Shown here: one piece after another, positions 55,401 through 64,000 of the stretch
How the letters are laid out: every line of letters begins with the position of its first letter
How positions within the stretch are numbered: the first letter of the stretch is position 1
DNA from: Miscanthus floridulus
Lineage: Eukaryota; Streptophyta; Magnoliopsida; Poales; Poaceae
DNA length: 64,000 nucleotides
NCBI RefSeq assembly: GCF_019320115.1
Contig: NC_089597.1
Location: forward strand, 124,459,485 to 124,523,484
Direction: 5' to 3'
Position numbers and translations under genes: made by a program
The notes under the pieces: model-generated
Told to the model about the DNA's origin: nothing
Databases searched by the model: none
The model's input: only the letters and a program-made list of their open reading frames with translations

Positions 55401-56245
55401 TAGAGTAGAGGACAAGCACAATTCGCATTGTATATGTGAAAAAGAAAAATCATGGTGTGCTCATCAGAGTGATGGCACATGCTTTTATCATGAACAGCCC
55501 TGTTGTCTGAGTGGAGAAACAGTGCTTATCACCAGGGACCTTGTTGACCTATGCAACATCTAGAAAGGTCAGCTGGATTGCTTATCACAGTTGGCCACTA
55601 ACTGTCTACTCACTGCCAACTTACATACATGTGCTTAGCAATTAATTAACCTAACCTTCTGTTCTTAGCGCCATCGATGAATCAATTAGATCGAGCATTA
55701 ATAGGGACAGACTGATTTCGAGTTTCCGGCGCAGCAAGGAAAAAAAAACAGCTTTATCGATGTATAGATGGCCGCCGGAGAGTCGGACGTACCGTCGAAC
55801 ATGGCAGGGAGCTGGAAGAGCATGCCGACCTTGCGGCGCAGGGTGAGGACGTCGATGCCGCAGATGTCTGCGCCATCGAGGAGCACAGCGCCGGGCGCGG
55901 GCTCCCACAGGCGGTTGAGAGCGCGGAGCAGCGTGGACTTGCCGCTGCCGCTGGGCCCGATGACGCCCATGACGACCCCGCGCGGCACGTCGAGGTGGAC
56001 GCCCCGGAGGATCTCCTCGCCGGTCGCCTCGGCGCGGCGCTGCAGCCCGCGCACCCGTATCTTGGGCGCCGCTTCCCCGCCGTTGGCCACGCCGTCCACG
56101 TCCAGCAGGTGCTCCCGGAGATCATCTGCGCATGTCGTCGAATCATATCATCACGGACCTGGTAGATGGTAACAATGGCCTGATCCGATCGTACGATCCA
56201 CCAGCTGAGTTTGCTTGGTTGCTCACCTGACGAAGCTGAGCCCAT
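52492..56245 (-). CDS. STAR1: STAR1-like ABC transporter ATPase subunit, copy C
   Basis: Most divergent ATPase copy. Best model: exon 1a 56245-56227 (MGSASS, phase 1), exon 1b 56125-55793, exon 2 53021-52834, exon 3 52746-52492 (TAA). The product is 264 aa, beginning [18 protein letters not shown] and so lacking most of the leader of A and B. Walker A GPSGSGKS is at 63-70, followed by [11 protein letters not shown] (Q-loop Gln kept, next residue Leu instead of Gln), [12 protein letters not shown] and VSH, all present. Two splice oddities: a 101-nt intron lies where A and B have coding leader, and the last intron begins GC (GAG|GCATGT) instead of GT. That intron is 87 nt and open in frame, so retention would insert 29 residues between the signature and Walker B. 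The 2.8-kb second intron contains no further exon. It converges on membrane copy 4. Confidence 0.85.
53022..55792 (-). other. Long intron of ATPase copy C
   Basis: A 2.77-kb AT-rich intron in the same position and phase as intron 1 of copies A (1.6 kb) and B (1.2 kb). It has a short local repeat (aactaaacatgacctaacc near 53690 and 53797). No coding segment or recognisable transposon is seen. Confidence 0.7.
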
Positions 56246-57640
56246 TATTGGAGGAGGAGGAGGAGCAAGAAGAGCAGGGGATGGAGGCCGGAGCTGCTAG
56301 CGAGTAGAGAGAGTGGCCGCAGCTCTCACTCTGTCTCGGTGGAGGGAAAGGTGTGTAGGAGGGAGATGGGGTGCCGATCGTGCGTCCCGTCGTCTTCGTG
56401 TGATGTGTGGTGGTGCTTCTTCGGCTTTTTGGAGCGCAGCTAACAAAGATGGGTTCTTTGTTAGGTCTCGCAGTCTCGCTAGCTACCTTTTCGCGGGGGG
56501 CTTCAACTGAGGTGGGCGGCTTGTGGTGCGTGCGTTGCCGTTGCGTGACAACTCGATCGGCGGCCGGAAGAGCGGTGGCATTCGGTGGCGGCCGGTCTCG
56601 GTGTCGGTCCCACGCATGGCACACAGCTTATCGGTGTGTGTCGTTCCAGACTTTTTCTCCGGCGGGAACAAAATAATAACACACTAATTTTAAGCTTAAT
56701 CATACATATTAGCCCGTGGGTGTTATTTTTTTATGTGATTGCAGCATTTCATCAGATTTCTCAGCTTTTCTTCAACAGTCTTCATAAGGGAACCTGTGCG
56801 TTGTAGAGATATAATTTTCGATGCGGAAGAGTTTGTTTCTGAAACGGTTTTTTTCTGCTGTATCTTTTTTCGCAAACTCTTTTTTTGCCGTATTTTTTGG
56901 AAACGGGGCGTGGAAGAGTTTGATTTTTTTTTTGGCTTGTATATGTTTTTTTGGAAACGTTTTTTTTTGTCGTATTTGATTTTTTTCGGTTTGGAAACGG
57001 GGAGGTTGGTTTTTTTTACTGTGTTTTTTTTTTATCGTGGGGTAGGGCGACGCAGACGATAGCTGTAGGGATTTTTTAGGTGTAGATAGATAGATAGAAG
57101 ATAGCTACCTATGTGGACGTGGTGATAGCGTACACAATGATCGTCTCCCTTTTTAGGTGGTCCGATCCGAATCGCATGTGGACAGGCTAATATTGATCTA
57201 GAATTTTTCTTTTGGCCAAGACCAATCCGGATTTTGCATATGGGCATGCACGTGCACCGTATATCCTGGGGGGGGGGGGGGGGGGGGGGGGGCGGGCGAG
57301 CATCCGGAATTTTCCTTTTGGCAAGACCGATCAACGTATTTTTGGGGGCAAGCGCGTACACTCTGAGGTTTTTTTAGGTGGTACTAATTGGCGGCGTGGG
57401 GTGATTGTGGAATTGATCACGATTGTTACGGGAATTGATTTTTGCCTTCCTGATTTGCTGCGGTTGTTATGGGGATTGAGCTGATCGCATGAAGCGAGTG
57501 CGCGTTGCCTTCCTGATCTGATCGCAAGGAGCGACTTTAGTGTAGCATCTGTGGACTAGTTATGAATGTTTTAGTTGTAGAGAAGAGATATTCTGCTACT
57601 CAAGTTGGGTCGTTCTAGCTAGACTTTTCCTGTCCAATAG
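56246..57640. other. 5' flank of ATPase C and intergenic DNA
   Basis: GC-rich near the start codon, then T-rich with many tttttt runs between 56840 and 57030. A 25-base G tract is at 57268-57292. A clear TATA box is not visible. Open frames here overlap on both strands and show no domain. Confidence 0.55.
57268..57292 (+). repeat. Poly-G tract of 25
   Basis: Uninterrupted G run about 1.0 kb upstream of the ATPase C start codon. It could form G-quadruplex structures or be a sequencing or assembly artefact of length. Confidence 0.95.
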
Positions 57641-57644
57641 CTTA

Positions 57645-57877
57645 GGCCCCGTTTAGATTCCAAAAAATTTTGCGCAGTACCCGTCATATCAAATCTTGCG
57701 GCACATGCATGGAGTACTAAATATAGACGAAAAAAAAACTAATTGCACAGTTGAGTGAGAAATCGCGAGACGAAACTTTCAAACCTAATTAGTCCATAAT
57801 TAGACACTAATTACCAAATACAAACGAAAGTGCTACAGTAGCCAAAACCTAATTTTTTTTTTGATCTAAACGGGGCC
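57645..57877. mobile_element. Tourist-like MITE, TTA target duplication
   Basis: Inverted ends GGCCCCGTTTAGAT and ATCTAAACGGGGCC, flanked by TTA at 57642-57644 and 57878-57880. Body shared with the elements at 31831, 32393 and 32823. Confidence 0.85.
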
Positions 57878-57880
57878 TTA

Positions 57881-60231
57881 GCACGTCTGGATCTCGTTTC
57901 TCTTTCTCCGTCGGAGCTGTATGCCGTCGGAGTATAGACTTCTTGGTTATTTGAGCACGAGAAGAACAGTGCTTTCCACTGGCTGCACACACGAGTAGCG
58001 CGCCACTCTGTTTCATCTTTATAGCATCTTATTCATAGTTGGCCAATAAAGAGCCTCCACACATCAGTTATTTAAGGCATGAGACTATCACATCAATTTT
58101 TATGTGAATTAATTATAGTATGATAATAGAAGCATTTTTAATAGTCCTTCCCTCCTTAAATAAATCAGCTTCTATAGTTGCCCTAAGATAATTTTTAAAT
58201 TTTAACTAAATTTGTGAAAATTAATAGTGATATTTATGACATTCATAAACTTGAAGTTAGTACTAAGTGCTTTCGAACAGTTATCGGGCCTCAAAATCAT
58301 TTTTTGTAAAAGTGAATTGTTTTTTTAACTCTTGGGGTGTAAAACAGTATATCTTCATTTTTAGATATTTGGGAATTCTTATGCACCACCGTAATATTTC
58401 TAACAAGCACAGGTCGGTTCAGAAAAAAAACTTGATAGTTGGAAGGGAAAACTTCATTCAGCGGGACTAGGGGTGGACTGATTTTAATTATCTGAGTCCT
58501 CTCGAGCCATCCTATCTTTATGTTTTCTTTCATTACATTCATGGATAACGATGATAAAAATGTGGACTATTGGGGTTTTTTTGATTGAAATGTCTAGTGT
58601 ATGTCGAGCTAGGGCAGGTTGTTTATGCTTTTTTTTATCATTTGATGTATGGACATGGTTAATTATCTGCACTATGGAACAAAACTTCTGCTTATGTCCT
58701 TTTCATGTGAAAGGTAATCGTGTTTAAACTTCTAGCGTACCATTTGTTTATTGCATATTAGAATATAATGTCACGTGATACACCGATATATATACGATAT
58801 AGTGGTACACATAGATAGTTATAAACTGATATATCGGTGAAGTTGTGCATATGTATATAGTAGTCTGCCCTACCTCATTTTTTCAACTGGCTCTGGCACT
58901 GTGTATGTGGCACTATCGGTTACGTAGTTTGTCATCGATCCCCTAGTTCTATAGTTCTTGTCGATTTGGATGAGAGTGAGGCATAATAAGTTTTAAAAGC
59001 TTGACCATTATCTATTTTTTTCAAAACATATTAGTTTGAAGGCACTAAGACAACATGTATAGATTATATATGCTCTGATTTTTTACACTCCTTCTGTTTA
59101 TTTTATAAAAGTGTATTGGGATTTGAATAAGTCTTTATTAGAAGTTGACTACCACTCCTACAATGATACACATTAATTGCTTCAAAATCAATCTGGAAGA
59201 TACATGAAATGTAAATGTAATTATACAACTTTTATGTACTCAGTAAACACATACTTTGAGTAATTATTGGCAAAAGTTTATGAAGTTTAACTTTTCTAAA
59301 TCCTAATAGGCCCTATACTAGAAGCGGAGGGAGTACATATTATGTTATAAGAAAAAAAATAGTTGTGGAAGTTATGTTTTGGAGATAGTGTTGCTCTTTG
59401 AATTGAATTATGGATCTAGAGGAAATTATATAAAAACAATGTCTATGTAAATAGTGGACGTGAAATAGGAATCTATTCACGCTTCTTTGTACATGTAAAA
59501 CATATACAAATATATTTTGAGTAATAGATACTCAAAGCTCAAAATGCTTCACCTTTTTGTAATAAATCATAAACATGCCATATATCTAATATAGAAATAA
59601 AAAACGGTATTTCTGAACATTCTTTTTTTTTTTTACTTTCCACAATTCTCACATCACTACTGTCCCGTATGTGTGACGATCCAGATTCACCACTCTCCAC
59701 TCATGCTCGTACGAGGTAAAACGGCAAAGCTCAACAGCGGTACAAAGTATGATTTCAAGACGTATTGAAATGGATGACGCGATAGTGAAATAAATCTTTG
59801 AGTCATAAATCGCCGTCCATAACCTGACAACAAGCTATATGTGCAGTATTTTATAATAGCGCTGCAGGAATAGGAGTGGATCATGTTAAGAATCCTCTTT
59901 TAGTGGGATTGAGTAAATCCCTCCATTAGAAGGATTGATTGGGCTCCTACCTCTTTTATGTCCTGAAGACTCATGCATATAAGGAGACCATTGTACCTCT
60001 ATTCCTAATCTAATGAGAATTGGCTCTACTGTCTGTGTTTTGTTACGTGTGTGGGAAAGGGAACGGGACGATCTCCATCAACTTCTCACGCCTTCACGTG
60101 CTATCGGGAGGGACGGTAACCGGAGAGGGGATCCGGACGACGTGTATTTCTAACAGATCATACATGGACTAATAAGATAGCACCTTGGCAAATGGCAACC
60201 CAATATTCCGGTGGCCCAAATCAGGAGCTCG
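57881..60231. other. AT-rich intergenic DNA
   Basis: No gene seen. A Stowaway-like segment may lie at about 59090-59334 (ctccttctgtttatt at the left, gcggagggagta at the right). Around 59940-60130 there is LTR- or leader-like text (cccgaagg-type ends are absent), too weak to call. Confidence 0.5.
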
Positions 60232-60248
60232 CACTACTGGATTCAGGT

Positions 60249-61105
60249 TCTTTGCCGAGTGCCTGAGGCACTCGGCAAAGGCTATATTGCACTCGGCAAA
60301 GCCTTTGCCGAGTGCGGCACTCGGTAAAGCACACACGGCAAAAAATTGATCGGCAAAGCACTCTTTGCCGAGTGTATTTTATCGGGCACTCGGCAAAGGC
60401 TTTGCCGAGTGCCCCGGAAACACTCGGCAAAGAAAAGCGACCGTCACGGCGCCGGTTCCGTTGACGGTCACTTTGCCGAGTGTCAACCCTGCCGGCACTC
60501 GGCAAAGATTTTTTTAAATTTTTTTTAAAACTTTCTTTGCCGAGTGCCAACACGTGAGGCACTCGGCAAAGAGCTTTTATTTTTTTTTTGAAAATTCTTT
60601 GCCGAGCGCCAACCCGGAAGGCACTCGGCAAAGAGCTTTTATTTTTTTTTTGAAAATTCTTTGCCGAGCGCCAACCCGGAAGGCACTCTGCAAAGAGCTT
60701 TTATTTTTTTTTTTTGAAAAATTTCTTTGCCGAGTGCCAATCCTCCAGGCACTCGGCAAAGATTTTTTATTTTTTTTAAAAAAATTATTTGCCGAGCGTC
60801 AACCCGGCAGGCACTCGGCAAAGAGCTTTTATTTTTTTTGGAAATTTTCTTTGCCGAGTGCCACCACTCCAGGCACTCGGCAAAGACTTTTTTTTAAAAA
60901 AAAACTCTTTGCCGAGTGCCAACACGGAAGGCACTCGGCAAAGTTTAAATTTTTTTTTTAAATTTCTTTGCCGAGTGTTATAGTCACAGCACTCGGCAAA
61001 GCTGGAAAATCTGTTTTCTGGTCGCCCATTTTGCCAGCTTTGCCGAGTGTTGTGACCATTGCGCTCGGCAAAGGGGTCCTTTGCCGAGTGCAACACTCGG
61101 CAAAG
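60249..61105. repeat. Subterminal inverted-repeat array of the CACTA element
   Basis: Alternating ctttgccgagtgcc and ggcactcggcaaag units, roughly every 20-60 bases, forming short hairpins. In CACTA elements such arrays bind the TNPA-type protein. Spacers between about 60510 and 60960 are homopolymeric T or A runs. Confidence 0.85.
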
Positions 61106-61169
61106 TGACCCAAAACGGCAAATAATTTTTTTTTTGCGTTCCATCATGACAAATACATTCATACAAACA

Positions 61170-61258
61170 TATATCACATATATATCTTATCCATCACATA
61201 TATATCTCATCCATCGCATATATATCTCATCCATCACATATATATCTCATCCATCCAC
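61170..61258. repeat. Short tandem repeat catatatatctcatccatca
   Basis: About four units of a 22-bp repeat just inside the subterminal array of the CACTA element, followed by related catcc-rich sequence. Confidence 0.8.
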
Positions 61259-61407
61259 ACATCCATCCGCCCATAACATATCCATCACAATATGTAATAA
61301 TAAGTGCTCAAGTCCATCCAAATAAGTTTACAAGTCCATCAAAGTCCACAAGTGCATCACAAGTCCATCACCAAGTGAACAACAAATGTAAAAAATACAA
61401 CATGCAC

Positions 61408-63300
61408 TCATCTCGGCCACTGCGACTGTGGTGAAGGCCCAGGTGCATCATTCGTAGGTGCATGAGGTGGATTATTCGAACCACCGTCAGATGGAGACTG
61501 CACAAAGGAGAAAAGATTGCATGTGAGACAAAATTATTTTGATAGCTAATCTAGGACGATAGAGGCCATACAAGCAAAGCACAAGTGAAAGTAAAAAACT
61601 TTGATACTCACAGGAGTAGCTGCAGCTGCAGGACGCGGAGGCGGAGGTGGAACCAACAGCCCAGGTGGCAGAGACAAGCCCATACGTTGCCCAAGCCCTT
61701 GTAGGAAATCCGTAATGTCCATCAGCCTCTGCGCCTGGGCCTGCCGCTCGGCCTCCAACTGGGCCCCCAGCTCCTGACGTTCCTTCATTTCTTGTTCCAG
61801 CCGGGCCTGCAATATTTCACTCCAATGTTTCAGTAATGCAAAGCTAATTAAGGTGTGTAAAGATCAATGTATGACGAGTAAAACAGGAATAACCTCGAGT
61901 GCGTCGACCCGGTGCTGTGCAGCGGTCGGCCGTGTGCGAATGGCTGGGCTCTCGCTCGTGCTCCGTGCTCGGATCTGGGAGAGAGAGGGAGTAGAGGCCG
62001 TGTCGATGACGCCGTCGCCAAGCCAGAACCGTCCATGCTTCTTGCCTTGCCCCGCCCTCATGACGGCCTCTCCATCGAAGTCCTGGGTGCTCGGATCGTG
62101 GTCTGCCCCATGGAGCGACCTCGCCACCTCAGTGTACTCACTGATGCGAGAGTGGACGCTCGGGTTCGTGTATGCCTCGGGCGGGTCCTCCAGGTTGAAG
62201 GAGACGTCGGACGTCGCCTTACCCTTGTGGGCCATACACCATGCCTAGAAGTCCGAGCAAGCCTGGCCACTATGTGACGCCGACTGCGAGAAAGACAGCA
62301 CGATGATTAGAAATCAGACAGAACTGAGCGTGACAATAGATAAATCAATTCGCGTACCCATGCTTGTTTGTATCCGGCGAGGTTGCGGCTGCCTTGATGG
62401 TGTGCTGGACCTTGCATCAGTAAACGACGGTCCCGGGCATCCCTGTGCATCTTGAGGTACTCCTCCGTGAACCACCTGTCCACCATCATCGCCCAGCACT
62501 CGGGATACGCTTGGCACCACCAGGGAATCACCTACACGTCATCAAGTATTGGACATATAAGAAGATCAAATTAAACCAACTTAATCTCAAATCGAATCAA
62601 TGTTGATGTTCTTCATTTACCTCAAGGTACTGCTCCCGGGTCAGCTGCATCTCTCTTGCGTCTTTCTTGGTTTTCCTCTCTCCAAGCTTCGACCCGTAGT
62701 AGGTTACGATGGCCTGGATGCGCGCCTCGTGATGCATGTCGGTGACGAGTTTTTTACAGGCTTTGGTAGTCGCCTGCTCCGCCCTGGCCTCAAATCCCTC
62801 CTCGCATCTGTAATAAGTCTGCATACAAAAGCGATGTATCGATTCATTATTTCAAGAAAAGTCTAATGAATGTGACGTATTGAGCAATGTTGTGCAAGGG
62901 AGACTTACCCAAAACTCTGCCTTCACCCGCGCCGCCTTGTTGGGGTACTCCGCATCGGAGGCAACGACGTAGTGGTCAAACGAGTAGGCCGGCTCCGTCT
63001 TCGATGCGTACGTGACAATGCCGGGGAAGTGCTGCCTGCACAGAAGACCCAGGATGCCGTTGACTAGCCGTGCGCTACCACCCGACACAACCACCCAGTT
63101 CCTGCACAAGTAATTAAGAAAAATTATTAGTTTTTTTCATCATATCATATGAAGTAGTGGTGATAACATATACAGTTACTTACTTTTGTCCTTCAGGGCG
63201 AATCAGTGGGTATTGGTGACGAAGCGGAACCTGTGGGAGGCTCGCGGGACCTCGCAAGTAGACACTCGAAGAGGAGTTGGAGGCTATGATATCACATGTG
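61408..63300 (-). pseudogene. CACTA-encoded Transposase_24 / TNPA-like protein, nonsense-interrupted
   Basis: Exons by frame and splice sites: about 63300-63184, 63101-62909, 62818-62621, 62531-62358, 62283-61894, 61806-61612 and 61497-61408 (TGA), nearly all phase 0. Segments recognisable from the plant Ptta/En/Spm family are MHHEARIQAIVTYYGSKLGE, REMQLTREQYLEV, ARSTSESPAIRTRP and a coiled-coil-like EQEMKERQELGAQLEAERQA before a Pro-rich tail. A TAG at 62247-62245 interrupts the exon just before AWCMAHKGKA. Without suppression the protein would lose its C-terminal half. The 5' end is not resolved. The role in the family is binding subterminal repeats. Confidence 0.75.
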
Positions 63301-63756
63301 GAGATGTCCTGGTTTGTAAGCATCGTACGTGACAACATGCACGAAATCTTCTGAAATTTTTATCATAGCCTCCACATATGATATCACGACATCTCAACAT
63401 GTTTCATGATTTTCGGACTTCGTTTGCATTTTATAGAATTTATAAACACTTCACACGTAATTTCGCGGACATGTTTCGTGAACGAGATGTCTGAAATTTT
63501 GGGTCCGTTCCTGGATACGGCCTCTCATAACACACACTAACATGACTATCAATTTTCGAATCATTAAACTCCATTATTCGTACCATGTGCAGTTCAAATT
63601 TCTAATTTCCGAAAAAATTCAAGTAAACGAAATAAAGTAACTAAATATAACAAAAAGTCACAAAAAATCTCCAAATTGTAACTAGGAGTTCCTGGTGCTT
63701 TAAAAAGGCTGCACAAAAAAATTGGAGGCCAAAAACAAAAAAAAACAAAAAAACTT

Positions 63757-64000
63757 TGCCGAGTGCCGGGGCATGGCACTCGGCAAAGGGTGTCTTTGCC
63801 GAGTGCCAGCCATCAGGCACTCGGCAAAGAATGTTTTAATTTTTTTTTTTAAATTTTCTCTTTGCCGAGTGCATACACAGGAGCACTCGGCAAAGAAATA
63901 ATTAAAAAAAATTTAAATCTTTGCCGAGCGCCGTCCAGGGAGCACTCGGCAAAGTATTTTAAAAATAAAAAATTTTTATTTGCCGAGCGCCAGATCTGAG
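63757..64000. repeat. Second TTTGCCGAGTGC repeat array, cut by window end
   Basis: Same inverted unit as at 60249-61105 (ctttgccgagtgccggggca near 63753, gagcactcggcaaag near 63880), continuing to the last base. It may be an internal array, or the start of another element. Confidence 0.75.

Larger units (their letters stand above)
60232..64000. mobile_element. CACTA transposon, left end and internal gene (continues past window)
   Basis: Starts CACTACTGGATTCAGG. From 60249 to 61105 it has dense inverted pairs of ctttgccgagtgc and gcactcggcaaag separated by T- or A-rich spacers, and a further array begins at 63757 and runs off the window. Between them lies a minus-strand multi-exon gene of the Transposase_24 type. 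Because that gene points toward the left end, the window shows the 3' half of the element. The repeat motif matches the small CACTA inside membrane copy 4, so this family could be the source of mobilising proteins. Confidence 0.88.

Noticed and set aside
60249..61105. Possible CRISPR-like array of regularly spaced palindromes
   Set aside because: Repeats are alternating inverted units with homopolymer spacers at a CACTA end in plant DNA. These are transposase-binding subterminal repeats.

Overview
This is eukaryotic nuclear DNA from a grass, most likely a panicoid of the sorghum/sugarcane/Miscanthus/maize group. The evidence is spliced GC-rich genes inside AT-rich DNA, many Tourist- and Stowaway-type MITEs, CACTA transposons with TTTGCCGAGTGC subterminal repeats, Gypsy remnants and an L1-type LINE. 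I cannot name the species.

The genes that matter belong to one two-part system: a bacterial-type ABC transporter made of separate ATPase and membrane subunits. The ATPase genes resemble plant STAR1 (bacterial FetA/YbbL-type). The membrane genes resemble plant STAR2/ALS3 (FetB/YbbM, UPF0014 family). In plants these two proteins form a complex needed for aluminium tolerance. The window holds three complete ATPase gene models, all on the minus strand: A at 1526-4133, B at 28864-31061 and C at 52492-56245. It holds four membrane-subunit copies, all on the plus strand: 1 at 16660-16944 (exon 1 only), 2 at 18622-19807 (broken), and 3 at 35557-40441 and 4 at 45058-51606 (both intact). ATPase A faces away from membrane copies 1/2, and B faces away from copy 3, so a divergent NBD/TMD module has been multiplied. 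Copy 4 and ATPase C converge tail to tail. Both subunits of one transporter are therefore linked and co-amplified, which is reminiscent of a bacterial operon but built from intron-containing eukaryotic genes.

Layout. 1-325: end of an unidentified gene. 1526-4133: ATPase A, with a LINE inserted upstream (4548-7026). 7.1-9.6 kb: degenerate repeats. 9.66-16.53 kb: the membrane copy 1 promoter, split by a 6.6-kb composite insertion that carries a glycosyltransferase exon, a solo-LTR-like element and a MITE. 16.66-19.8 kb: membrane copies 1 and 2. 20.3-28.2 kb: a decayed Gypsy gag-protease fragment between 1.05-kb direct repeats. 28.9-31.1 kb: ATPase B. 33.3-51.9 kb: a recent tandem duplication of about 7.5 kb (9.1 kb in the second unit, after insertions), each unit with one intact membrane gene, separated by a 2.1-kb LTR-containing insert. 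52.5-56.2 kb: ATPase C. 60.2-64.0 kb: one side of a large CACTA element with a broken Transposase_24-type gene.

The gene models rest on reading-frame continuity across splice sites and on comparison between copies inside the window. Function is inferred from family membership, and expression is unknown.
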